Source of the DNA: Choanephora cucurbitarum
Taxonomy: Eukaryota > Mucoromycota > Mucoromycetes > Mucorales > Choanephoraceae
Direction of reading: 5' to 3'
Assembly: GCA_025331435.1 (NCBI GenBank)
Contig: JAIWNI010000039.1
Location: 1 to 64,000, forward strand
Length of the DNA stretch: 64,000 nt
Shown here: positions 44,811 to 56,522 of the stretch, piece after piece
Layout of the letters: every line of letters starts with the position of its first letter
How positions within the stretch are numbered: position 1 is the stretch's first letter
Made by a program: the position numbers and the translations under genes
Notes under the pieces: generated by a model
Seen by the model: only the letters and a program-made list of their open reading frames with translations
What the model was told of the DNA's origin: nothing
The model's database searches: none

Positions 44811-45435
44811 AAGACGCACACATTATTTGTTTATATATCTGTATTATACTTTTCTTTTTTTCATACATAATAAATATCTCCTATTTTTCTTATTTTTCTT
44901 TATAAAAATGTGTACCTGAAAATTTCGGAATTTTTTTTTTATAAATCTTGAACTTAGCCATAATCATGATTAGGATTCTTTATCGACTTGTATGCCTTGC
45001 TTTCTTTTTTTTTTTAACAACCTTCACACCTGCACTGAAAATACACTCTAAGATTTTTCTAAACGTATATTTATGTCTCCCCATACATAATGTCATTCTC
45101 TGCTTTTTCCATTACCTGAAGGAATCTTCCATCTCAATCTGTCCCAAACTAGGTTTTGTAGCTTAATTTGGAAACTTGTGGATAGGCCCCATAAATCTTT
45201 ACTGTAACTCCCCTCCTAGTGTTTCAGAACACCAAATTAGAAAAAATAAGCTCATCTCTAAAATGAAAAATTGTTCCTCCCAAAAAAAGAAAAACCCCAA
45301 AATTTGAAACTGATTCTTTTACTAGCTTATGCACATGTTTGTTTATTGTATACAGATAGAAAATGTTTTATATGTTTACAGATTTTAAAGAAAATGGGGG
45401 GGGGGGAATATGGTTAAATCATCAATAATGAGATT
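44811..45435. other. Convergent 3' spacer
   Basis: This is 625 bp of AT-rich DNA between two convergent stop codons, with a G11 run at 45396-45406 close to the minus-strand stop. No gene is seen. Confidence 0.5.
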
Positions 45436-46413
45436 TTACTCGGCTTGCCAGAGAGAGTGAGCAACTCCGGGTTGCCAGGTGGGGTTAGAGGTGTGGCCTT
45501 GAAGACAGAGATAGACTTGACCGTGATACTTGACACGATCACCAGGAGCATAGGTACCAACAGGGTTCCACTTTCTAGCATCACCATCTTCATCATCACA
45601 TTCGTTTCTACGGTGGTGGTGGTTGTGGTGAGATCCTTCATCGCTTTCACGACGTTGTTGTTCAAATTCAGACTTTTCTCTTTCGAATTGTTCGCGTTCT
45701 TGTCTGCGTCTTTCATCTTCTTCTTGACGAAGACGTTCTTGTTCTTCTTGTTCGCGTTGTTCTTCTTGTTCTTGCTCTTGATGGTCATCATAGAGCTTCT
45801 TACCGAGGAAACCGGCACCGATAGCAAGAGCACCACCGAGAAGAGCACCACCGACAGCAACACCGGCAGCCTTCTTGTTGGTAGACTTCATGCGTTGACA
45901 GTGTTCTTCATGCAAATAACTCTTACCGTAAACAGGCTCAACATTGAAGTTAGGAGGTTGAGAGTTAGGGAAACCAGAGGCAGCCAATTGCAAGTTAAGG
46001 ACACCAGCGCTTTCACCCTTGGTATCGTAGAGAGTGAAGAGACCGTTCATGTGAGCACCAGGAGCATGGACAATTTGGTTGATGGGGATGGCAGCGAAAC
46101 CGATGACTTCATCAATGGTGGATTCTTCATCAAGGACTTCGACAAAGAGATCAGGTTCACCGTTCAAAGGAACGTTGAAGGTTTGGTTCCAGGTGGCATT
46201 TTGACCAGCGTTCTTGTGAGTGTAGGTCTTCAAGTAGGCATCCTTTTGACTGAAGTTCAAGGAGAATTGAACATAGGGATCTTGCTTACCAACATGTTGA
46301 ACCTTAGTCAATCCAGAAGCAGAGCTAACAGTGACAGAGAGGCTAGCAGAAGAGTTGGAGTGACTGAAAGAGGTGGTGCTGGAGAAAGAGGAGGAAGAGT
46401 GAGTGTGGAGCAT
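45436..46413 (-). CDS. C2 / glycine-zipper / coiled-coil / CBM5-12 fusion protein
   Basis: This is a single exon of 325 residues from the ATG at 46413. A Ser-rich head (1-23) is followed by a C2 domain at about 24-145, with SVTVSSASGLTKVQHVGKQD, DPYVQFSL and LFVEVLDEESTIDEVIG, which retain acidic Ca2+-type loop residues. A Gly/Ala zipper sits at about 182-204 (KKAAGVAVGGALLGGALAIG), as in 2TM-type membrane-associating segments. Next is a Glu/Arg/Gln coiled coil at about 210-258, then a His-rich stretch. The end (about 282-323) is a carbohydrate-binding module of family 5/12: KWNPVGTYAPGDRVKYHGQV, YLCLQGHTSN, and the final LWQAE, with the W, Y and W residues used for chitin stacking. No signal peptide is seen, so this CBM lies in the cytosol or uses another route. 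The architecture is unusual and I do not know a named family. Confidence 0.85.
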   Translation of the reverse strand: MLHTHSSSSFSSTTSFSHSNSSASLSVTVSSASGLTKVQHVGKQDPYVQFSLNFSQKDAYLKTYTHKNAGQNATWNQTFNVPLNGEPDLFVEVLDEESTIDEVIGFAAIPINQIVHAPGAHMNGLFTLYDTKGESAGVLNLQLAASGFPNSQPPNFNVEPVYGKSYLHEEHCQRMKSTNKKAAGVAVGGALLGGALAIGAGFLGKKLYDDHQEQEQEEQREQEEQERLRQEEDERRRQEREQFEREKSEFEQQRRESDEGSHHNHHHRRNECDDEDGDARKWNPVGTYAPGDRVKYHGQVYLCLQGHTSNPTWQPGVAHSLWQAE

Positions 46414-48902
46414 GTTGATGATTTGTTAACGAGAAAACAAAAGAAGGAAAAATGAGAGAGAGATAGAAAAGAAAGTCTATTTATACAGTTGTTGAATTCC
46501 CTTTCACTTACCAAAATGAGAATAAACCCGGACTAGGTCTTCTTTCACTCTGCTATAATCGTTCACGTGTACACTTGTTTTTTTGCTGGGATGTTCTTTT
46601 CTAAAAGGAAACTATATTCTAAACTACGCTAATTGCTGCAAGCCGCCACACCCACTAAAAAGGCAATAGTGGGCATTAAGCTTACTATCATCACTCAGCC
46701 ACTGAGGTTTACGATGTCATATCTATTTTTAGTGAACAAATTAAATTTTTTTAATTAAGATTTTCTGGTTCCGAGTTAAGAAAAGGCTCTTATCCCCTTC
46801 TTGGCGCGAACACGATGCTTATTTTATCCTAGTATTCTTACAAAAGAAAGAGAAAGGGTTATATCATAAAACGCGTAAACAGAATTAAATAAGGTTTCTA
46901 GAAAGCTAAAAAACATAAGAAAAACCTAAGTGTACCTTAAGAAACCAGCTTATCTGAGACATTCAACTAAAAAAAAAACTATGGCAATGCCTACAACAGA
47001 CTCTTTGTTTTTAGTCTAAATTGAGTTTCGAACCAACCATCTGCTTCTAGGAGACAAATAGTAGTGGTTTAATCCTTTGGTGTTTTTTGTCTTAAGGTTT
47101 ATATGGATGCTGAAGAAAATCGCCAGTAGCCAATTGAGTTTAAATTGAAAACAGAGCTGCAGATGTGTTTGCATAAAAAGATAGCTCGGATAACCAATAA
47201 TATCAGGTACCTCGAATAAGCTTTTCCCTTTCCTGTCAACAAGTACTGCTCAAGATCTTCCTCTTAGGTCCATAGTAATTAATCAGAGTGGATCCACTAA
47301 GCTTACTGAACATAAAAGAGGCTATAAAGAGAAACAAGAGCACCATGGTTTTGTTTTGATTGATAAGTATTAGAAACAGCATCTGATTGTTTTTGTCTGT
47401 AAGTTGCACAATCCCTACACTTCAAGACAAAAAGTTTTGTGGTTGAAAGAAACAATTACTAAGACAATTGCTTCACAAATGGAAAGTTTTTCTTTTACCA
47501 CTCTTGAATTGTTACACTAGGTGAAGCCCAACTTTTATCGAGGAAAGTTTATGCCCCTTTTTTCTTCTCTATCTTGTGATATTCTTTTGGAATATGAATT
47601 CCACTAAAATGAGAATGAGATACAAAAACTACGTCTTGATTTAGTAGCTATGTTTGGCACTTGTCTATTCAATAACCGCAAATGCCATATTGTACAGATA
47701 CGGAAGATGTGATGATTTGCTCCTTGATAGCTTATGACGTTGCAAGAAGAATAGCATCTAGATCAGTCTGGCTTCTAATAGATAATGGAATGTAGCTCCT
47801 ATAGAAAAAAAAATTGAAGGTAGGATCGCCTTTTCTGTTTATGGAAAGTAAATTTGGTTCTAATTTTAAAGCAGAACCAATTCAACTCTTCACAATCGAA
47901 TCGACATAGTCGGTTCTGTGTAACACAGTTATATTATTTTTATGCTCAGGGTAGACAATTGAGGGGGTGATCTTTAAAGTGTCATAACTTATAGACCAAT
48001 GTACCAATTAAAAGACTTTGGGATAAATAGATGTAATATATGAGCTGGTTACCCTTTAAGTAAAAAATAGGAAAACATTAAAGAATAGGGCCTGGAATTG
48101 CGTTGATAAAGCATCTTTTGAGCATAAAGTCTTTACACGGGTGCTGATTTGGTAGCAAGTCGAAAACATACTTTTCCTTGTCAAGAAGTGTATTTTCTTC
48201 TTGATGCAGCAAGTTGTCTTATACAAACATATCTTTGTTTTTTCTTCTGTAGATTGAGATTGGTTTGATCTGCTAGAAGCTTTATGAATACAAGCTTAAC
48301 CAACTTTGATTGAAAATAAGTGAAAGTTACAAGCAAGGAAAGATCTTACTAACAGAGACACAAAGACTTAAAGAAAACAACATGAGTGTTGATGAACTCT
48401 ATAAATTTCCTATGATCTAAGATCAAGAAGAAAAGCACTTGTAATCCAATGTATTTCGAAATAAATCGAAGGAGCCTGTGAGGAAGAAGAAAAAAGTTCG
48501 TGGTCTTTTATAGGATCAGACATACAGAGAACTCCTTTCATTGAGGCTTAATGGAAGCAGTTTCATGATTCAAAAACCTCTCTTATGCCTCTTTTTTCTT
48601 TTGCCTTAGGACATTTTTCAATCAGTGATGATATCAAGTATTTGGTTGTTGCTTCCTACAACTAAAAAATGTCTGTTTAAGCACTCAAGAGACAGAAATA
48701 GTATGAGTTTTGGCTTATGTTCTCAACAATAACTAATAAGAAGAAAACGTCTAGCTGTAGACTGGATAGGAATAAGCATCGCAAAATTGATGAAGTTATC
48801 GCATTGAAAGAAGATATGAAAAAGTACAATGACCTCCCAAATTTGGTATATCATTTTGCTCTCTTTAAATTCTTTTTCTTGACTCTTTTTTTTTCCCTCT
48901 TT
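46414..48902. other. 2.5 kb gene-poor spacer
   Basis: This spacer lies between divergent genes (C2-CBM minus, Wss1-like plus). The 5' leader of the C2-CBM gene is pyrimidine-rich on its strand. A short region near 47020-47035 has a TTCGAA box but no tRNA fold. No gene is seen. An in-frame extension of the next gene back to an ATG at 48717 would pass a T-rich tract and is less likely. Confidence 0.5.
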
Positions 48903-50029
48903 ATGAATAAAAATGAACCTATAGGCGATTATCAAGTATTGAAAAGAAAGCCAAGATCAGCAGAAGCACTTGAGCTACTAAAGAAAGTTGCTTCTCAAGT
49001 CAAGCCTATTCTCATAAAGCACGGTTGGAAGATCACTACACTCTATGAGTTTTTTCCTCAAAACCCAAACTTACTAGGTAAAGCTTATTTCTTTTTTTTT
49101 TCGCAGCAAATACAATTTCTTACTGTTCTTCAAACAACTTAGGCATTAACGTGAACAAAGGATGGCAGATCAAATTAAGGTTAAGGCCTCAACATGATGA
49201 CACTCAGTTTCTTGAATATCATGACATACTAGGCACATTGTTACATGAGTACAGTATTCATTCAAAAGCAAAAAAAAAAAGGACAGCACCATAGCTTACA
49301 TATTTCTTTTTTTTTATCAGAATAGTTCATATTGTACGTGGACCCCACGATGAAGTGTTCTATAAGAAACTAGAAGAGCTTTGGCAGGAAACAGAAAGCT
49401 TGACAGCATCAGGATACACAGGAGAAGGCTTTTACTCTCGAGGACAGAGATTGAGTACGGCCTCTTCTGTTCCAAGGTATCTGAGTAACCAAGCTGCTGC
49501 CGCTGCCGCTGAAAAGCGATTGAATATGCCAACATGGATGAAGCCTTCAGGCGGACGACGATTAGGAAGTAGCAGCAACAGTGGGTCTAAATTGTTTAAG
49601 CAGTTAACACCCCGTGAATTGGCTGCTCGAGCAGCACAAAAGCGATTGGAAGACAATGTGTGGTGTGGTGGCAACGTAGACACAACTTGCTTGTCACCAG
49701 CTTCTGAAAAACGCAAATTAGATGATGTAGAGAAATCGGTGCCTACCAACTCAAGCGCTCAACCTAATCCACCACAAAAGCGATCTCGTACAATCATTGA
49801 TTTGACTGCAGATGATCAACAAAAAGAAGAAGAAACAGTAGAGAGGGGCTGGTCTTGCCCTTCATGTACATATTTGAATGACCCCATCGTTTTGTCTTGT
49901 GTCATCTGTCTTCAGGAAAGACCATGTACACCTGCGACGAAATCTACTTGGACATGTCCAAAATGCACTTTAGAGAATGATCCACAATGGCTTGCTTGTA
50001 ATGCCTGTGCTTTTGTTCAATTGAAATAG
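48903..50029 (+). CDS. WSS1: Wss1-like WLM metalloprotease with two RanBP2 zinc fingers
   Basis: Three exons (48903-49077, 49143-49248, 49321-50029) give 329 residues. The WLM domain covers about residues 5-125: VLKRKPRSAEALELLKKVAS, TLYEFFPQNPNLLG, INVNKGWQIKLRLRPQ and the zinc motif LLHEIVHIVRGPHDEVFY (HExxH...H), whose HE and IVH parts are joined by splicing. It therefore looks catalytically intact. The middle holds SIM-like TIIDLTADD, for SUMO binding. The C-terminus has two RanBP2-type zinc fingers, GWSCPSCTYLNDPIVLSCVIC and TWTCPKCTLENDPQWLACNAC, each with four Cys, which bind ubiquitin or RNA. Wss1 clears DNA-protein crosslinks in a SUMO-dependent way. Yeast Wss1 lacks such fingers; the SUMO motif fits. 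Its stop is 10 bp from CTF18's. The start is the first ATG in the domain frame after a T-rich tract. Confidence 0.9.
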
Positions 50030-50039
50030 TTTATTGTTG

Positions 50040-53000
50040 TTAAAGAAACATTTGAACTGTCATGGGCTTTCGCACTGCATTTGAAAAGCCTTCATGGTAT
50101 CGATAGCTTATTAAGGAAGTAGGCAGATCCACTGCGATAATAATAAAAAGACATTAGAGATATAAAAAGGCGATTAGAGTCTATCCACAAACCTTCCATT
50201 TTTGTTGTATTGTCTGTTTTCTCACTCGGTTGAGCTGTGTATGTTCGACCAAAAAAGTCAAGAGAGACCTGTTTGTTGACTTCTTTTGTCTGCTTTGGTT
50301 TCCTACTGACAACAGGCCTAAGAAGTTGAAATTAGTCATATGGATACATCGTTAATATAGTTCACATTACTCTATTGATTTCTTTGTGCCTTTGTTTCTC
50401 AATTCAGAGGCCTCTTCTCTTCTTCTGATAATTTCAGTCTCAATCTGATGAGCGTCTTCTATGTCAGTTGTTGTATTGGATGTAGAAAAATGTATTATTA
50501 CCTCATGAGCAATCATTTGTCTTACAGCATATTGCTTAGGTAGGATGGATTTAGGGGCTGATAGTTGATAGTGTAATAGTTGCTCAACAGGACTAACGAA
50601 AGAAAAGCTCTAAGTTTCATCAAATAAGGAACACTCTATCTTGGTACTTACGGCTCAAGCTTAAAGACAAATTGGCCTTCTTCGTTCTTTTCTTGAACAA
50701 ATGACAGGCCAAATTCAATCATGATATCTACCAATCTTGTCAATTTAGCTTTCTCAGCAGGTTTGATCAACTGTTGATTCACTAATTTCAAATCAGGTGA
50801 AACAACATGGAGTAAGAGAGGCACCAATTCTTGAACAATCATGTCCCTGGTCAGGTAGCGTCGCTTATGAGGTTGAATACCAGCCAAGAAGATGGCAATC
50901 AGGTTCTCGTATGATTTCTTTGTAGAAAACACTTCATACTCGACTCGAGGATATTCAACGCGATGTTCCTGTGCCGTTGTACCAGCAAAGAAGCGATGGA
51001 AATTGACAACTGGATAAGGGAGGTATTTATAGAGATCATATTCATGTCGCTCGTTGGCTCTGTGATTCATTTGATCATAGAAATGAAGCCATTCACTCAT
51101 AGCACAAAATTTCTGGAAAGCCACATCATGAAATCGCATTAAAGGATAAGATTCAAAGCAACCTTGCATGATACGTTCAATCTCGCCATTAGAGAGAATA
51201 TCGTTAATCATGCGGCCCAAATACTTATTGTTGTCCAAGTCGTCCTTGTTGATTGAATTTTTATGACGCGCATTAGGTGCCGAGAACAAATCCTTCCAGA
51301 TCGAAAACAGTGATTTGCCCATGTCTTTTTTACCGAGTCCAGCTTGATCCATCATTTCTTTAGTGAAAACAGTACTTTTGCTTCTGACAAACTAATAAAG
51401 ACGGAGGCACGATTTAGCCTATGCATAGTCTTATCGTCTTTGACTGTACCTGTAATGTATTCAGACAACTTCGAATATCACCGTCTGTTGTTTCAGACAA
51501 TTGACTCAATGTTCTCAAATCACTTTCTAAACCTTCACTGTCACAAATATCTTGCAATCGTTTGGCAACAGACATCATAGGCACCTTTTTGAATTGAACA
51601 AAGTGTGCAATCATACGCAATGGTCGAAGCACAGGCGCATAAGCATCATTACAGATACAAATGATAGGTCGCATCAAGGGTCTCTCTTGTTTCCGTTTTC
51701 CTAGAATAACTGTTTGTATACATACATTCGTTTACATCTGTTTTTTTCTTTACCTTTCTTTGGTTCTGTAGTCTCAACAGAAGCCAGTTGTACTAACTGT
51801 TTAATAAAACTCTGACAATAAAAAGAACATGTTAGAATCACAGCGTAGATGTTGATATGTTCCCTTTCTCTACCTCGCCTCCACCACCACTGCTAGCACC
51901 ATCAATTTCATCAATAATCAACAGATTTGGTTTTTGTCTCATAGACATGGTTCGATTCTCATCTTTTTGATTTGCATCTCGAATGATGGCCTGCATCTCA
52001 AGCGCTGACTTGATCTTGGACTTGACAACATCACCTGTACGATCATCACTTGCATTCACTTCAATGACATTATAGCCTGCTTTGTTAGCAATCACATGCG
52101 CTAATGTTGTTTTACCAAAACCAGGTGGACCTGACAACAGTAAGATTTTTTTATCGGGTCGGTGCCATGGATCATTGTTACTCTAGAGAGAATATAATAT
52201 CTGAGTTGAGTCCAAGTAGAAATAAGTGAAAAGAAAACTACCTTTTGAATATCCTGTTTGTACCCTCTAGGCTCTTGACCAAACTTGTTTTTGTACTGTC
52301 GCATTTGTTGATCTCGCTGTGATTCTTGTGATGGCTTCTTCTTGAAAACACAATAATCCCATTGTTTGACCCATTTCAGTACTTCTCGATTCAGACGTTG
52401 ATCACCCATTAAATCCATAAAATTAGTTGGCCTGTATTTATCCACCCATAATTGGCCTGATTGATCTTTCATAGGCAGTTTCTTCTTCTTTTTCTTGTGT
52501 CTCTCTTCTTGTTCGATTTCTCTATAGAATATTATCTATATCTATTCTGATCATCCTCTGTATTCTGTTTTTTTTTTTTACCTTTGAATCTTTTCTAATG
52601 CTGCCAAATTGCTCTGTTCAATATCCTTTCTTAAGCGCCAGATAGGTTTAGACAATAATCCACCTCTTGAATGTGCCTTGGACGATGTGATCTGCTTAAA
52701 CAATGCTTCCATCTTTCTTTTTGCCTCTCCCTGTGTCTTTTTGGGATAATAAAGTGGTTTTCCTGTGACAGGACAGGTAGCAGAGACAAAAGCACCTGTA
52801 TCGGGAATTCGTGTATAATCTGTTGTATACTTTTGCACAGGTCTGGCTGGCACTGTCAAATCAATTTCCTCGTGATCTGAAATACCCATATAGTCCATAG
52901 CGTCAACCACTGAAGAGCGGCTCTCAAGTTCTTTGTTAAATAGTGGGCTATCATCCTCAAGCATTCGATCAATCAAAATGTTTGTGTCGTTCACATCGCT

Positions 53001-53260
53001 TGTTATGAATGGATTGTCCAGTTCAAAAGAAGTGGTGTAAGAAGTAGCTGGTCAACAAAAGCGTATCAATAATCTAAAAGTACGTGTGCCTAAGTCATAT
53101 AGTGTTTGCTCTTACTTTGTTCTGTAGATTTCTGGTTCAAATAATCATCTAAACCGACAATTTGCTCTTGTTCTTCTTCATGATTGATACTTTCTTGTAT
53201 CAAATAATCAAAATCATCCTCTTCGAAAAAATTGGGTGGGCGTTCTCTTTTAAGAGCCAT
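50040..53260 (-). CDS. CTF18: Ctf18 clamp-loader subunit
   Basis: This is a large gene of about ten exons, starting MALKRERPPNFFEEDDFDY at 53260. The AAA+ clamp-loader core begins QLWVDKYRPTNFMDLMGDQR and shows the Walker A LLLSGPPGFGKTTLAHVIA, the RFC box region with VIEVNASDDRTGDVV, the Walker B NLLIIDEIDGA and sensor-type motifs such as ICICNDAYAPVLRPLR (IxND). After the core are the collar-like segment GKKDMGKSLFSIWKDLF and the Ctf18-type C-terminus: VSLDFFGR followed by YHEGFSNAVRKP, which recalls the VDFFGR...K.HEGFSNAVR tail that binds Dcc1/Ctf8. Ctf18-RFC loads or unloads PCNA and is needed for sister-chromatid cohesion. The acidic head (DEEIDLTVP) is poorly conserved. The C-terminal exon joins are inferred from family wording, so exon ends there are approximate. 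Confidence 0.9.
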
Positions 53261-53904
53261 TTTATTAGATAAGAAAAAAAAAAAGAAAATAGAGACGCGA
53301 TTTTTTTTTTATTCACGACTTAATTATTGAAATACCGGTTCGCGTTTACTTGAACAAATCTGGGTTAAAACTGTCACTTGGAAGATTCAAAGTGAAATAA
53401 CGAACAAGGCTAAGGAGATATCAGCTTGTTTAAGAAAGCAGCCTTTCACTAACAGTCTGAAAAAGACAAGCTATTGCCATTTCTGAGATATCAACTTTAC
53501 TCTTGCTAATTTTGTTGGTCTTTTAGATAAACCGCATTCTTCTTCTGTTACCCAATAGAACGTACTTAACGATGAACCAAAGTAGATTGTTTACAGGATG
53601 CTATTTATATCTATTTTCTCGGTAAATGCAACAGAAACAAAGAACATGAATACATCTCTAATGTCAATTTGTTCCTATTGTCTCTAAACCAAAAGAGACA
53701 TAATGTATGTGCTGTAATAAACAAAGAGCACAGTCTTTGTAATGAGTTGGGAAATGCTTACCTATACTATTACTTATCAACAGCTCTACCCCATTTTGTC
53801 TCAACAGTAACAAGATCAAGTTTCGTTATTTTTTTTTTGTTTATTGAATTGCTATTAAGATAATACTCCATCACTTTCCTTATTATAATTGTTATTGTTA
53901 GCCT
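53261..53904. other. Spacer between CTF18 and YDJ1
   Basis: This is 640 bp of AT-rich DNA between two minus-strand genes. It should hold the CTF18 promoter and the YDJ1 3' end. No gene is seen. Confidence 0.5.
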
Positions 53905-55187
53905 TTATTGTTGAGAACATTGGACACCAGGACCGCCATGGTGATGATCATCATCATCTTCATCATAAGCAGAAGCACCGGCTCTTCCTTGGTAACCATC
54001 GGCATCTACCAAAACAACTTCATCAAGGTGCTTATCACCAAAACTAGGCAATGCCTTGCGGGAAGGCAGCACACTTTCAAGCTTCTTGATTGTGTCTTCA
54101 TCAGTCCAGTTGGATTCAGGGAATTCAACAGTAAATTTGACAAAGAGATGGCCACGGCTATCAAGACGTTGCATAGGCATACCTTCATCAGGAATTACCT
54201 TGATCATGTCAGGTTGAATAGCTTCACCAGGAATCACATTGACCAACAAGACACGGTCATCCAAGTGGGGTATAGCAAATTGACCACCAGCCAAGGCAGT
54301 CAACAAGTCAATCTTGGCTTCATAGATAAGGTTATCTCCTTGACGAGTAAAACGAGGGTGAGGCTTTTCGTCGAGTAAGATCACAATATCACCAGGAATG
54401 ATACCAGGTGCTTGATCGCCTTCCTTTGAAAATGTGATTTTTTGACCATCGCGCATACCACGTTCAATATGCACTTCAAGGATCTTACGTTCGCTCGTGA
54501 TCTTCTTACCCAAACATTCCTTACAACGATCCTTTTCATTGATGATCTCACCAGTACCACGACAGACATCACAAGGCTGTTGGAATTGTTGAACAATGGG
54601 ACCCATTTGACGCATGATCACACGAATACCTTGACCGTTACAAGGACGACAGGGTTGGACAGCACCTTCTTTACCACCTTTACCATCACACTTGCTACAG
54701 AGGACGTTCTTCTGAAGAGCCAGCTTACTGGTCTTACCGAGATAGACATCTTCTAAGCTCACCTTCAATTGGTGCATCATATCCTTTCCACGACGAGGAC
54801 CGGAGGGACCACGACGGCCACCACCACCAAAGAATCCACCTCCGCCACCAAAGAGTTGAGAGAAGAGGTCTTCAGCATTCATACCTCCAGGACCAGCCTG
54901 ACCGTTGAGACCTTCTTCACCATATTGGTCATACACTTCTCTCTTATCGGCATCAGACAAGATCTCGTAAGCATGAGAAATCTCTTTGAACTTGTCTCCA
55001 GCATCAGGATTCTAGTTGATGAGTTTAGTTTAGCTTTTTTTTTTCTCTCTCTCTCTCTTTCTGTAGTGTATCTAACCTTGTCAGGATGGTATTTCAAGGC
55101 AAGCTTTCTGTAAGCCTTCTTAAGTTCTGATTCTGAAGCATCAGGGCTGACACCCAAAACATCGTAGAATTTTGTATCAGCAACCAT
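53905..55187 (-). CDS. YDJ1: Type I DnaJ co-chaperone, Ydj1/Mas5
   Basis: Two exons (55077-55187 and 53905-55011) give 405 residues, close to yeast Ydj1 (409). The J domain starts [20 protein letters not shown] and keeps the HPD (KYHPDK) at the intron boundary. A Gly/Phe-rich linker follows ([17 protein letters not shown]). Then come four CxxCxGxG zinc repeats ([34 protein letters not shown]) and a C-terminal substrate-binding domain. The protein ends GVQCSQQ, a CaaX box, so it is farnesylated and attached to the ER face, as is Ydj1. It stimulates cytosolic Hsp70 ATPase and helps import of mitochondrial and ER proteins. All signatures are intact. It lies 117 bp downstream of GET3 on the same strand. 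Confidence 0.96.
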
Positions 55188-55304
55188 AGTATAACAAAGA
55201 AAGAAAGGAAGAAAGAAAAAATTAAATAAAGGGGGAGGCTTATTATACTACCAAAAAAGAAAGAAAAAAAGAGATCTAAAAACAAAGCATCTGATTGGTT
55301 GAGT

Positions 55305-56522
55305 TTATTTCTTTTCCTGAAAAGGTTCAACTAGCATTTTCGAAAACTCCTTAATCTCTTCTACACCACGAACTTCCTTTGTCAATAAGGGCATACGAAC
55401 AACATGGAAATCTTCATAGAGGTCGTAAATCTGGTCCAGGTATTTTTGCTGCATCTTGTGTCGCACAGTACAATGCTCACAGTTGGAACCCTCTTTGGGG
55501 AACAGTAATTGATTGACAACAATATTATGTGTATCGATATGGTAAGATGTCAATTCTTGAATCATACGTTCAGTTTCATACAGAGACAAGAATTCAGAAA
55601 TACACACACACACAAAAGTAGTTGTGTTCTAATCCAACAGTCAGTTCATCCCAATCCAACAGTCAATTCAATCACTTACAGGATCCTTGAATTGATTATT
55701 CACTTCAGTAATCACAGATCGCATCTCTTCTAACTTAGAGAACATATCTTCCTGATTGGCATTCATACCCATCATTCCAGACATTTGTTGTACCATAGGG
55801 CCGAAGCGACTGCTTAAACCACTGATCTTGGCCAAAGCCTTTTCGAGCACAGTAGGGAAAGAAAGGAAACGTAAGGTGTGGCCTGTAGGAGCTGTATCAA
55901 AGACAACGACAGAATAAGACATTGTCTTTACTTGCTTCATGACTTCAGCAAAACCCATAGCTTCATCTACACCAGGAATAGCATAAGCTAAATCTTGCAT
56001 CATACCACCCATAGGATTGTTTTGATCAGCTAAATGGTATAAAGGTCAGTTTACATCATCTCCAATAAGATTCTTTTTTTAAAAATAGACTTTACATTGC
56101 TCAATCATTTCTTGGATACTTGAAGTAGGATCGATTTCCTAGTTTCGTTTAGTATCCTACTTGTGCACACAACTATGCATATACTATACCATAGCATAAA
56201 GGTTATTGAAACCATTGACAAGTGTAGCTTCCTTTGAAAACTTTTGTCCAAACGCGTCTGAAAGGTTGTGAGCAGGATCTGTTGAGATGAGCAAAACAGA
56301 CTCACGCACCTTGGAGAGTTGAACGGCTAAAGAACAAGAAGTGGTAGTCTTACCTGAATACGAAGAGTGAAGTGTTAGTCAAACAGGACAATTACCGTCA
56401 TTCCATCACTTACCAACACCACCCTTGCCACCTACAAAAATCCAATGAAGTGTGTTTTGGTCCAAGATGTTTTGGAGAGTAGGCTCAAGAGGCTGGAAAT
56501 CATCGTCTGACATGTCCGACAT
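55305..56522 (-). CDS. GET3: Get3 ATPase (ArsA family) for tail-anchored proteins
   Basis: Five exons or more, starting [19 protein letters not shown] at 56522. The P-loop [20 protein letters not shown] is joined across the first intron (near 56354-56413). Switch I reads [22 protein letters not shown]. The tail-anchor-binding Met-rich region is [19 protein letters not shown], and the A-loop [15 protein letters not shown] is present. The CxxC zinc site is NCEHC. The C-terminus ends [13 protein letters not shown]. Get3 is the cytosolic dimeric ATPase that receives tail-anchored proteins and hands them to Get1/Get2 at the ER. Hsp40/Hsp70 act earlier in this route, so a YDJ1 neighbour is of interest. 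No residue loss is noticed. Exon ends near 56100-56190 and 55615-55670 are inferred. Confidence 0.95.

Noticed and set aside
45445..46455. 336-codon open frame antisense to the C2-CBM gene
   Set aside because: The opposite strand has clear C2 and CBM signatures; this frame is low-complexity (Phe/Leu/Thr) and a mirror of the coiled coil.
46985..47105. Possible minus-strand tRNA with GGTTCGAA box
   Set aside because: The T-arm does not pair properly and no D-arm, anticodon arm or acceptor stem forms.
48717..48902. Upstream in-frame extension of the Wss1-like protein from ATG 48717
   Set aside because: The extension passes through a T-rich, hydrophobic tract that looks like promoter or leader; the WLM family starts near the 48903 ATG.
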